A model generated the notes under the pieces. The model searched no databases. It was not told the origin of the DNA and saw only the letters and a list, made by a program, of their open reading frames with translations. From Panax quinquefolius (lineage: Eukaryota > Streptophyta > Magnoliopsida > Apiales > Araliaceae), in contig JAINUW010000728.1 of the NCBI GenBank assembly GCA_020205615.1, positions 205,001 through 269,000 on the forward strand: DNA of 64,000 nt. The letters are read 5' to 3'. Shown piece after piece: positions 11,026 through 21,959 of the stretch. Each line of letters starts with the position of its first letter. The stretch's first letter is position 1. A program made the position numbers and the translations under genes.

Positions 11026-14000
11026 GTCTCCTTCTATTTCACGTTTGTTGAGTTATCTAAGGAGAGAGTTATAGAGAGGTAGTAGAATTGATGAGTCAGT
11101 AGAATTGGAAGAATGGAAGAGCTATTGTTAACAATTTCAAGCATTAAGAAGATAACATTTCTGCCATTCATGTTCTTGAATTCAAAGTTCTTCATTTCTT
11201 AGAAATGTCATGAAATAGTCACTTTTAAGTCCAAAAATTGATGGCTAAATATTGTTGTAATCCATGAATTGATGCTAGGTACTGTTAATATAGTTAGAAA
11301 CGAAAACAACGAAAGTTAAATGAACCAAATTGATTGAGAAACGAATTCGTAGTGAAGGAATTCGCTAAACTTTTCAAAATATGAAAACTGAGTATGAACA
11401 TGAGTTTTAGATTGATGTTTGGGTTAGTTAATGTTAATGTTAATGGTTGATTATTTGGTATGTTGTAGTTTTATGAATTACAAACCCATAGAATCGAAAA
11501 TGGACTGATTTGGATGAGTATACTCATGTTATGAAAATCGGAAGGGGTAGGTGTCTGTGAAATCATGAAGTGCAAAACCTGGGAAGCGTCTCGCCGCCTC
11601 GGTAGAGTATGCAATTCTTTGCCCTCAAGGCCAATTAGGCGCAGACTCTGGCGGACATCGATGCGAACGTGTGGATTTGGTTTGACTCTTTGTAGTAAAT
11701 TAGGCATAACATTTTCATAAAACTCGGATTGAGGTGATTCAAGATGATACGGAACGAGGACGAATAGACCTACAACTTTTGTTCTTTACGTTTTTCAATT
11801 TGAGGTTGGTAGGAAGGGTCAAAATAGTCATTTTTGTGACTATTACGTATTCGGAGGCGATCGGAGGGCGTCGAGTGAGCACATACACAAGTTTAGTGCT
11901 CCCGGCGATGGAATGTGTTATTCTAAGTGATAAAACATAAAAATGAAAGATATTAGACATGACATATACGATTTACCTTATTCTTAAGAGAATACTTTAG
12001 CACGAATTAATATGTGTTTTGAAAACAAACTTAAAGTTTTGGAAAAATGAATATTTACGAACCTTAAGTCTTTGAAGTGATGATATTCTAACACATACCT
12101 ATTGTTGACATATGAGTATACCTAAGCATGAGAAGTGATTTAAATTGGCTTTACTTATTATCAACTTACAATAGCTTAGTTGAAAATGTTTTCTAAAGAA
12201 AACTTTAAACTTTGAGAACGGACTTAAAGTAACTTGTGGACTTAAAGTTCTAAACGTAATAACATACATACATGGCTTAGTTAGCTATGAAATTAGATTT
12301 AAAGTTGCACCTAGTTGCTTTAACTTGGTCTAGAATGAATTTTAAAAATGAACTTGAATGCCTTGTGAAACTAAGCTTGTATAAACATGGTTTACATTAG
12401 TGCTCATCTAGCTAGACACCGTATAAGTCGTGTGAGTATGACTGGTTACGAGTTCTCAACTGATGAACTATACTAATACATTGAATAAATACGAGCATAC
12501 GTTTTATATGCGATGAAATGGTTAAGGTAGTTCATTCCTTGTACATGAACCTACTTAGTGAAAATAACTTAAACTAAAACACAAGAGACATCCAAATTGT
12601 GCTAAGACCTCTTAACATGTGGGTTAGTTATGTGTTAACAGTCATGCATGCTAAGGACTCTGATGAAACAAGAAAATAAATACTCAATTTTGGTGCGGCA
12701 GGGGAGGACGGCCTTTTGCACCCATCCTAGGCTAAATCTAGCCAAGTAAAATGCATTGCCATGAAGCATTGATGTCTGACTATTTTAACTTTGATCTGAA
12801 CTTTAAAGCATATGTGTAATAAATGTCTAAAGCTATAGTAGTTGACATAGATGATGTTTTAAGTATAAGAACAAGTAATGGTTATATAAAACCTAAATTT
12901 ATTAAATTTATTAAAGTTTGGAAAAGGTAAGGACGATGTAGATCGTATATCTATAGACTTTAAATATGTGTCGAACACATAGCGAGTCAAGTGTGTGATA
13001 AAGATTTATGAATGTTTATATGAAGCATGTGTAGCTAAGATGTACTATATATACATAGCTATTCTAAGAGTTTATTAAGAAAGAAAATGGTAGGTTTACG
13101 AACCTAGTTAGGAAACAATGTAACATTGTTATTACATTAAGAATGTATGAATTATGTGACTAATGGATGTAAATCCATGATTATATAACTGTGTAGGAAT
13201 TCACGAAGTGCAGATAAGCTTTAAGCAGTAAGTCGTAGTTGATAAACTACGAATCAGGCAAGTCTTTCAGTTCTTATTTGATATATGAATTTGATAATTA
13301 TTAGTTGAGCTATATTATGCTATGCAAATGTTGATGTATATATATGAGATATGTATGAAATGTGAAAGTTGATCTTTGATGATATGCTTGTGAAGTAAAT
13401 TTTTATGCATGTTATGTGTGAAGTAACATGCGTAGTTAATATTAACTGATTACAAATTCATGAACTGAATATGCTATTATATGCTATGTGCTGCATGAAA
13501 ACTGTTAGAATTGTTGGGTTGTCAAGCTCACCCTTGCACATAACCACTTTTACAGGTTAAGGACTCACGGTAAAGATTTTGTGCTTCTTGGTTGACAAAG
13601 TAGATAGTTTCGCAACGAAGGATACTATTTAGATTATTTCTTGAACCATGTTTAGGTTCTAGGAAATGTATATGATAGTAGTTAACAATGTGTAAAACAT
13701 ATTGAATTGTAAGGTTATACTATGGGGTATATAGATGAATTCGAATCGAGATGTAAAAGTTTATACAATAATTCGTATAAAATGAATCATAACTTAATTT
13801 GATTCAAGAAAATGTAATTGATTCAAGTTAAGATATCAATAAAAGAATTATTTTCAAAGGAGATTGAAAAAGTTTAAATTATTTCGCATATTTATATAAC
13901 ATCGAATGTAGTGTAAAACAGGAATAGTAAATGACCAAGTTGTGAAAACTTATAAAGTTTGGGGTCATTACATAGATCCTGGAGTTGGAAAGAATTTATA

Positions 14001-14130
14001 TTCTAAATTGTAATAAGTAAAGTTTATTCATTAAGTTATGAATGAAAAATATAAATAGTTGACGATAGTAGTATCGTGGTGGACCAAATCCAAGATTCGA
14101 AGGGACCTGGATTTGGGGGCGTCTAAATCG

Positions 14131-15530
14131 ACTTCCGATCTCGAGATGGCTCCTGACAGGTAATGCATTACCAAGGTCAAGAAACAGTCCAATGAGTCTT
14201 TTAGAGAGTATGCTCAAAGGTGGAGGCACCTAGCTGCTCAAGTTATTCCTTCCATGACGAAATCAGAAATGGTCATGACTTTCATAGACATACAAGAAGC
14301 TCCTTTCTATGAAAGAATCTTAGCTTGCATTGGTAAACCATTTTCTAAAATGATTAAACATGGGGAGATGGCTAAGATGGGATTGAAGTCAGGGAAGATT
14401 CAAGACCTAGTTGCCCTTAAAGCTGTTGCTGAGCACATCCAATCCGAAACTTATGGAAACAACCCTCGGAGGGTCCATAAAAAGAAAGAGGATGATGTTT
14501 CCTTGATACTACAAGGTCAGAAAGGCAATCAGAATATGCCTATCCAGAGGAAAAATTACACTCCCTTTCAAGCATAGTCTTCAAACCCTCCATTGCCAAG
14601 AGGTGGAGATGTCAACCGCCCTCGAGTGTTCACACCCTTAGGGGACTCACTCAAGAGCATTCTCACTCTTCTGACGACTTAGAAGAAAATCACGCATCTT
14701 CTTCCACCAGCCAACCCTAATGGGATGGGTTTCAATGCTGCTCGGAAATGTGCTTATCATGTCGGGGCACCTGGACATGATACTCAAGATTGTTGGGCCT
14801 TGAAACACAAGATCCAAGATTTAATAGACAACGGTGAGACCGTGGTCACTAAACCAGATCAACCTCACATACAAGACAACCTTCTTCCCCAACACAAAGA
14901 GGAAGAGGTCAAAATGATTAACTGGAGCAATGGACAGAGTTCCCATTTTAACGATAAATCCTCCCAGACCATCAAAGACGGTGTTGACAAATGGGATTAT
15001 GCAAAGTTCTAATTCGCAATGGAACGAAAGATGAAAGCTCTGTGTAAACAAATTGAATAATTGGCAGAACTAGTTACCTATCAGCATCAAGTCATACGCC
15101 AATTAGTCAGCCAGGAGCATGCTAGTCTGCTCCCTTTTGTTGTGAATACTCCCTCATCACCTTCAGAGAAAGAAACACTGGAAGACAAAGTGACGAAGAG
15201 AACAAGTGCCAAAGCCCATAGGGATTTTGCTAATAGAAGGGAATTTACATACCTGGGCCAACCTATGGAGGAGATACTTCAGATGCTGATCAATGAAGGA
15301 AGGATCACTTCCCTTCTGCCTCCAATTAATTCCCGTTTAGGACAGTTTAATTCTGATGGAGTATGCCAATATCACTCCCATTCTCACGGTCACAACACTG
15401 AAGAATGCTGGGCACTCTGCCACCTTATTCATAACCTAATTGACAACGATGTCCTACAACTAGAAGACGACGATACGGTGCTATTTGAGAGTGAGAATAC
15501 TTGTCCTACTAAATGGAAGGGACTGGAACA
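14131..15530 (+). pseudogene. gag: Gag C-terminal half, Tat/Ogre-like
   Basis: This continues the frame of 5463-6134. Stops lie at 14161, 14575, 14680, 15010 and 15058. The sequence begins DLEMAPDR, typical just after the gag QY motif, then NESFREYAQRWR and FYERILACIGKPFSKMIKHG. Two Cys/His clusters follow, CAYHVGAPGHDTQDCW (about 14750-14793) and CQYHSHSHGHNTEECW (15364-15408), each leading into a LIDN motif, as in Tat-lineage gag. No protease follows. The last ~30 bases before 15564 resemble the family LTR near 2945-3003, so gag is joined almost directly to 3' LTR sequence. Decayed and non-functional. Confidence 0.8.
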
Positions 15531-15563
15531 TTTCTACACAGCGATGTCCGATCCCGAGTGACT
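15530..15563 (+). repeat. Scrap of Tat/Ogre-like 3' LTR U3
   Basis: ACATTTCTACA, GCGATGTCC and ATCCCGAGTGACTATT match the complete LTR at about 2944-3003, apart from about 20 missing bases. The first part is also read through by the gag frame, so the gag/LTR joint lies inside shared bases. At 15564 the sequence changes to the LTR of reverse element F. Confidence 0.55.
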
Positions 15564-16228
15564 ATTATTCTCTTTATCACTAATATTTATTTAATATCAA
15601 ATATTAATGAAAATCATAACTTAATATTATAATATATTTATATTATATCAAAGTATTTTTAATACCTTAAAATCATAATTAAATGATTTTTAAACACTTA
15701 AATACATTATCCAATAATTGCTTTTAATATTAAAATATTAATATTTTCATGACAAAATATCAGAAGTTATATTTTATAACTTAAAATATTTTATAACACT
15801 TAAATCATTTTTATATGATTTTTAAATCATTAATTCTATTTTTCCATATTTAATTTAATATAGTTATTAAATAAATTAATTATCATTAATATTAATTAAT
15901 TAATGAAATTTATCACAAAATATTAAAAGTCATTTAAAATAACTTAAAATATTTTCTTATACCATAATATAAGTTTTCATGATTTTTCATGTATTAAAAT
16001 CATTTTTAAATAATTTATTTAATATTATAATTAAATAAATTAAATACCATTTATATTCCAAAAATATTAAATATTTATGAAATATACTCAAAATAATTAA
16101 AAACTAATTTTCAGACTTAAAAATAATTTTTAGGAATTTATTTTGTATTGTTAATAATTAAAAACCATTTAATTCGATTTATTTAATTAAAATATTAATT
16201 TTTGAAAATTAAATAATTAATAAAGGGC

Positions 16229-16256
16229 CCTATAGTGACAGAACCGTCACTATAGG
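16229..16256 (-). other. Hairpin in F left LTR (11 bp stem)
   Basis: CCTATAGTGAC, loop AGAACC and GTCACTATAGG form a perfect 11 bp stem with a six-base loop. The sister LTR keeps the stem with one exchanged base pair (60962-60989). Confidence 0.85.
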
Positions 16257-17602
16257 TGTTCTTGGTGTTCTTGGGCCAAACCTAGAACTTCAAGTCAGTT
16301 AACATAGTGCTTACTTTGACCGGTTTCAATTCTTTGATCCGAATGTTTCTGGGTTGGTAATTACTTAGATGTTGTAGACCGAATGTAATACTACAAATCT
16401 AAGCAAAGTTCATGACCAAAACATATAATCACTGAGAGATCTAAGCCACCAAAAATAATCGATAATGACCGTTCTTCATTTCGGTTTTCCGAAATGAAGA
16501 ACGATTAAATCTACCTCCTTCGAAGCTTCATAACTTGGAATCTGGATCTGTCTTGGGTGATGTAAAGGTTCCATCATGTAGTTCATATACCAGGCAACAA
16601 TTATCAAACACTATTATATGGCCTAACTACTAACACACAACAAAGACATCTTGTAGTTCATATACCACGCTAGAAAGTTCGGCTCTTGAAGGTTCTAGGT
16701 TTCAACACACTTTGACCTTGTTTAATTTCTACACTGATCATGATCTGAGTAATCTAATTGCTTTCATATGTAGTTTGAATGACAGGCTACAAAGATCCAC
16801 CAACAATATGGCCTAACTACTAACACACAACAAGATCAAGACCCTGCAAAGTGATTGTCAGAAAAATCTAGGTTTCTGGGTTACTCAGAAACCAAATTTC
16901 GTGAACGGCCAACGAGTTTTTACCACTGATAACTTTCAATCAACACTTGCTCTGGACTTAATTCAAGTTCCAGATCAAATTCATTACAACATACTACAAC
17001 TAAAAACTTTTAAAACACAAAAATAATTAACATGTAAGGATCTATGAGCCCTGAAATTCAGCTGTCAGGCCATGTTTTAGGGTTCATAGATCAGTTTCAA
17101 AATTTTGATTTTCGTGCATCTAGATGTTATAGATCAATGATCTACCAACCCAGATCACTCAAAGACACCCTAATACACAACTCTAACCAATCAATTTTAA
17201 CATATAACATAAGATCATTGATTTCAAAAAATTTAGGGTTTATACCTTTCTAGCTTTGATCTTTGTTTTCTGACTTTTGATTCTGATAATGCCTTGCTAT
17301 GAACTGATCTTAGCTTGATTTCTCACTCTCTCTCACTTCCCATTCCCGAATTTTAGAGAGAGAATGTCTTGGGAGAAAATGAAAACTAAAGTGGCCCTTT
17401 CTCTCTCTTTAATCTTATAAATTGATACAATGCAATGAATATGGCTGATACAATGGTTGATTTCAGTGTTTGTAGCACAAGGCTAGGGCTAGGGTTTGTT
17501 CACCAACTCACCTTAGGTCTAGATCTACAAGTTATGCTAAATAATACAATAAGGGCACTTTAGTCATTTTGCACACAAATTTAATAGCAACATGGTCTTT
17601 TG

Positions 17603-17664
17603 CCCTAATCCTTAGGGTTTAGGGTTTGAACCCTTAGGGTTTAGGATTTGAACCCTTAGGTTTT
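17603..17664 (-). repeat. Telomere-like TTTAGGG boxes in F LTR
   Basis: CCTTAGGGTTTAGGGTTTGA is repeated twice with one change, each time followed by ACCCTTAGG. The sister LTR at 62353-62392 has one unit, so this LTR carries a duplication of about 22 bases. This is LTR sequence, not a telomere. Confidence 0.8.
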
Positions 17665-18027
17665 AAAAATAAATTCTAGAATTTTTAAATTATATTTTCA
17701 AAATCAAAAAATAATATTTCTAAATTATAATTAGAATTTTCTAATTATATTTAAATTTCTTAATCATAATTTAAATCTTGCTAATTATTATTAATATTTC
17801 CTAATTAAAATTGCTAATTTAGCAATTAGGGTCAAAATTAGTCATTAGGGTTTATAACCCACAAATTAGGGTTTAAATAGAAAATAATCTTTGTAGTTTA
17901 GAAATTAGGTTTCCTAATTAGATTAGAGTTTCCTAATTACTTATAACTTAAAAATTAGGATTAAGGTTTCCTAATTAATATTACAATTATTAAATTAACA
18001 ATTAGGTTTTCCCTAATTATAAATTAG

Positions 18028-18032
18028 GGTTC
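18028..18032 (+). other. Target-site copy left of array E
   Basis: GGTTC stands before TGTGACGCCCCC. The right flank 36265-36269 is GTTTC, and the empty sister site (about 62755-62765) reads AGGGTTTCTAATC. The left copy has probably lost one T. Confidence 0.75.
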
Positions 18033-18227
18033 TGTGACGCCCCCAAAATAGGTCCATTCCACCCAACCCATTCTGAGTCGCCAAATACATGGTACAGAAA
18101 ATAACTACAACTTCATTATCACAATTTTAGTACAAAATACAACAACACATATGCTGCGAGTTTTGATATAAATATATACCAACTGTGACTCTCATCCCAA
18201 CATTGGATAGTACGTCACAATAGCACC

Positions 18228-18578
18228 TTACATAAAGGTATAGTCAAAAACTGTTTTAGAAATTAGAATCTTTGGGAAGTGCTCAAAGAAACCTTCATAC
18301 ATGGGAGGCCATGCGTCTAGGCTATGATAGATATCATATGTCCACAGAATTATCCTTGGTTGACCCAATAGACCCCAAAGAAAAATGAGAAGATTACTAT
18401 CATATTCATTCCAATGGTGAGTCTTCTCTTGACATATCATTATCTCCACTGTCTCTAATTGAGAATTATACTTCAAACAAACACTAAGATTATATAGGTA
18501 GTGCTCGTAGATATACTCAGCAAGTTGATGTTCACAACCCTGTCTTATGATGACACGAGGTTGTATATCATTTGACAT
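18228..18578 (-). CDS. ORF inside E LTR1 leader, unknown function
   Basis: From ATG 18578 it encodes about 116 residues starting MSNDIQPRVIIRQGC. The frame is open upstream to a TAG near 18670, through VIFGESNRVRR. It lies downstream of the TATA box on the element's strand, in the R/U5 leader. LTR4 has the same length frame (32609-32959); LTR2 is shortened and LTR3 broken. The peptide is rich in Trp, Tyr and Leu (LLIFLWGLLGQPR, HSLDAWPPMYEGF). I recognise no family. The LTR of element A lacks this segment, so it is an insertion or acquisition in the E lineage. LTR1/LTR4 differences are mostly amino-acid changing, which argues against current selection. It may be a chance frame. Confidence 0.3.
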   Translation of the reverse strand: MSNDIQPRVIIRQGCEHQLAEYIYEHYLYNLSVCLKYNSQLETVEIMICQEKTHHWNEYDSNLLIFLWGLLGQPRIILWTYDIYHSLDAWPPMYEGFFEHFPKILISKTVFDYTFM

Positions 18579-19137
18579 CTTGTATGATGGTGGCAAAACA
18601 CCCTTCCAACGTTGGGTTCGCCTCACTCTATTTGATTCACCAAATATAACTACTAAATGATGACCACCATTCTATTCCTCTGTTACCCCTGCTCGACCCA
18701 GCTACACTCTTATTACCTGAAAGGAATTGTGAAACAGAAGGGTGAACACAACTAGCCTAGTAAAGAATATCATGATTAAAGATAATTAAATTATCAATAA
18801 CCTTCATCAGTAATAAATCAGAGATTTAGAACATATGGTAGATGATCAAACTTTTCAACCATAGTTGTAGCGGAACGAACAATCCATTAGAAGAGTCAAA
18901 TAGACCATAAAGTCTATTATCTTCTCCATGTTAAAATTCCACCAACACTGTTTTATCCCTGTAACATCAACCAACAGTTCTGGTCCACAATCATATGAAT
19001 AACTCATAATCATAATTGTGGTTCTAAATTCCTCTTCTCATCCAGGACGAAGATAATTTTCATCACCTATCTTTACCTGAAACATCAAAGATCATGGTTA
19101 CACCAAATCACATTTCCTGTTCATAATCATACTAATA

Positions 19138-19357
19138 ACTTCATCTTTGCACTACGACCAAAGATATTTGTCAACAGTTCATCTTTGCACTACTGGCCAA
19201 AGATATTCAACAACATGTCATCTTTGCACTACGGGCCTAAGATATTCATCAACAATTCACCTTTGCACTACAGGCCAAAGATATTCCTCAACAGTTCAAA
19301 TTTGCACTACAGGCCAAATATATTAATCAACAGTTCATATTTGCACTACAGGCTAAA
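19138..19357 (-). repeat. CTTTGCACTAC...AAAGATATTC subrepeats, LTR1
   Basis: About six ~38 bp units of the form TTCATCTTTGCACTAC, GGCCAAAGATATTC and CAACA. Open frames here come from the repeat. Confidence 0.9.
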
Positions 19358-20524
19358 TAGAACCCATAGTCATGATCATACCAAAAATCTACCCATCTTT
19401 ACACTCAAGTCAAAGAGAAATATCATCATTAAGGTTATAAAAATGTTATATATGATAATAAAAACAATATAATCAACATATAGATTTAATCTTAAGAGTA
19501 AGATTCATAAATTAACGATAATTTGGTCAGAAAAAGAAACCAATTTTGTCGTGAATAGTAACTCATGAATAGTAACTCATAAATAGTAACTCGTGAATAG
19601 TAACCCCGACATGAAAAATGCAGAAATTCCACAATAAAATCCATACCAATATTTCAGTATAATGATATTGAAAGAATAAAATTTCTTAAACTTTTAAAAA
19701 ATTTATTTTAATTGTTTACACTTTACTAAATAATGCATTTAATCATCCTAAAATGCCAAACTCATAAGATTTCATCACCAATAACCAAAACCCTCATAAA
19801 AAATCTGCATATACCTCATATAGGATTCTCAAGCCATAAAATCCTATTTTCTAATTTTCTTACTTCACATAACATATTTAATTTATTTACTCATAACTAG
19901 TCCATTTTCATGAAAAATATCAAATCAGTACAAACAAATTTTCTTTTATGGGATTTAGCAGAATATAGTTCCATATTGAACATATATTTTTCTTAGAATT
20001 TTTAAAATTCATTCACTATTTTTCATATGGCCAAAACAGCCGAATATTTAGACATTTATCATAAACTGTACTTTTATCCAAAAATTTCAAAATTTACAGA
20101 GTATACTTCTGTTATATACATGTACTCCCAATAAAAATTTCACCAATTTTGGAGTTAACCACAAGGAGTTATAAGAGTTTACTTTTAAAATAGTATTTTC
20201 TCATAAAATTCATAACTCTTAATTTATATATCCAAATATCGCCATTTTTGGACACTATCAATAAAATTCATCAAATTATCATTTCAAATTTTTCCAGAAT
20301 TTTTGATGGTCTGAAAATTTTCGAAACATGAAAAACATAACAACCCTTAAAATCCTTTACCTCAAAAGAGCAGTACTTATGACTTGAATATCGGATAAAA
20401 CGCTGAACGAACTTGCGCCGTATAGCAACGCTTAAGATATCTAAATACTCACAAAAATATGCTTGATAATATAGAGAGAAAGAAAACTTGTTTCTGGTGT
20501 GATTTTCAATTCTAATATAAGCAC

Positions 20525-20534
20525 CTATTTATAG
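20525..20534 (-). promoter_or_regulatory. TATA box of E LTR1
   Basis: CTATTTATAG on + is CTATAAATAG on the element's strand, conserved at the same place in LTR2 (25318-25327), LTR3 (30300-30309) and LTR4 (34879-34888). About 2.4 kb of R/U5 leader would follow. Confidence 0.55.
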
Positions 20535-21729
20535 AAAAATGCTAGAACGCCAAATGAGACTTAATTAATAAATTAATAATATTTATTAATCTTCCTTCTA
20601 TGCCACCTTTGAATTCAGCCCACCACAATTGAAAGAACAATTTAGCACATGCATTCAATCACCAACCAAAAAGTGGGTCCCACCCAAAATTTAATAAAAA
20701 TTATTTTATTTTCCGAAACTTCAATAATTCATAGAAAATAGCACGTTTATCAGAAAAATACGAATTTTATGTCCATTCCACATGAAATCGAATTCTCCAC
20801 AACTTTGTAGCTTTAAGAACACCGATTTGATTTTTTAATACTTCCAATCCTACAAAATACTGATAAAACACCTCAACATTAATTCCTTCATTTATAACCA
20901 CATAAATAAATCCATCATTTATATCCACATCAAATAAATATTTCCTTATCATATAAATCAATAATTAATTATTCACAAATAATATTCTGAGAATCACAAT
21001 AATGACAACCAGCAGGTTCCGGAAAGAGGGGCTTTCCGATAAGGATTTCTCCTTACTGGCGCACAATTAGGTGACCAAACCTCTCCTTGACAGAACTTTC
21101 TAGACATTGCAAATAATGCTATCTAATAATATTATTCAAATAATATGAATTATTGATCTGATAATGGAGATACTGTGCAGTGACAATTATTGAACAACAA
21201 TAATATAAAATATCAACGTAGCAATTATTGAATCAATAAAATAAAATATTGAACAGTAATTACTATAACCATTATTGAGTAGTGTCTTCTTACGTAAGAA
21301 TTAATAATTTCAAAAATACTGTTCAATACCAGTGCTTCATCGTGTGATAATAACGCGACATCGTATTTTAACCATAAAGGTATTCCAACAGTGTTAACGG
21401 TAACCATTACGCCGTTATTTATAAAAACTCAAATTTGTCGTTTTCTTCATCCGACAGTTATTCTGTTATGGGGCCAACAAATGACTGCGCCGTCGTACGG
21501 ATATTCCTCGATAGAAAGAATATTCTACGACTAAACGAATATTCCCCGACAACAATGAATATTTTATAACCACTTGTGTATTTTGAAAAAAATTCATATA
21601 TCACCCTTAACTTTAACCTTTTATCAATTTAACCATTTACTGAATAGTAATTATAAGAAAAATTGAATACTTTTATTTCATAAAATTCGGGGTCTTACAA
21701 TCTTTACTCCTTATGAAATTTCATCCCCG

Positions 21730-21800
21730 AAATTTACGTACCTGGTATTTCGAATAGTTGAGAATACCTTGCTTTCATTTCAGATTCTATCTCTCCGGTC
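21730..21800 (-). pseudogene. Chromodomain tail remnant, array E
   Basis: On the minus strand this reads IESEMKARYSQLFEIPGT, matching the last residues of the pol chromodomain in element A ([16 protein letters not shown]) directly before the polypurine tract. It shows that E came from an A-like full element by internal deletion and kept only the pol end. Confidence 0.75.
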
Positions 21801-21959
21801 ATCATGATTTCTCCGTTGCTCATCTCCCGTGATAACTTCATTTGGGTTCCTCACTTGTTGGGAAGTCATGACAACCGCTATCCCTCGAACTGCTCGGCTT
21901 TGACTTGTCTGGGGCAGCATTTGGCGTCATCACTACCGTTGGAATATAATTTTATATAG

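Larger units (their letters stand above)
6135..14125 (+). mobile_element. Solo LTR D (~5.3 kb), split by another solo LTR
   Basis: It starts TGTAAGAACCCGAATTTT and ends GGATTTGGGGGCGTCTA, resembling the TGTAAGACCCC start and GGGGGCGTCACA end of the chromovirus LTRs in this window. No primer site, polypurine tract or coding domain lies inside. After removing the nested LTR at 7662-10387 its own length is about 5.27 kb, long for an LTR. It has TATAAATATA at 11016-11025 and an AGCTCACCCTTG motif at about 13525 like the R/U5 motif of the other families. Because gag is in frame on both sides, one insertion followed by LTR-LTR recombination is the simplest account. No sister LTR exists here to confirm the ends. 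Confidence 0.7.
15564..18032 (-). repeat. Element F 3' LTR, outer part
   Basis: It aligns throughout with 60332 to about 62765 of the other F LTR, from ATTATTCTCTTTATCACTAA to TAAATTAGGGTT. It contains an AT-rich first part, a hairpin at 16229-16256, a divergent patch at about 16617-16665, telomere-like TTTAGGG boxes (17603-17664) and many CTAATTAGGGTTT-type motifs. Array E begins at 18033. Confidence 0.85.
18033..21699 (-). repeat. Array E LTR1
   Basis: It reads TGTGACGCCCCC...GGGGTCTTACA on +. At 3.67 kb it is the shortest of the four because it lacks about 210-250 bp that the others keep between two AGCTTTAAG copies (junction near 20808-20820). It resembles LTR4 more than LTR2/3, for example in CGCTGAACGAACTTGCGCCG near 20401. 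It holds CTTTGCAC subrepeats (19138-19357), GTGAATAGTAACTC repeats (19550-19606), a reverse TATA box (20525-20534) and the shared U3 block (about 21006-21100). Confidence 0.9.

Noticed and set aside
11471..11960. Frames of 68-78 codons on both strands in solo LTR D
   Set aside because: Short, overlapping, no motif; the surrounding LTR is non-coding.
17603..17664. Possible interstitial telomere
   Set aside because: Only about two TTTAGGG units in degenerate context, inside an LTR and present in both LTRs.
19138..19360. Regularly spaced ~38 bp repeats resembling a CRISPR array, and the frames read through them (also 23917-24297, 28937-29261, 33521-33823)
   Set aside because: Units are contiguous LTR subrepeats without unique spacers, in a plant retrotransposon, repeated in every E LTR. 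The frames encode only the repeat.
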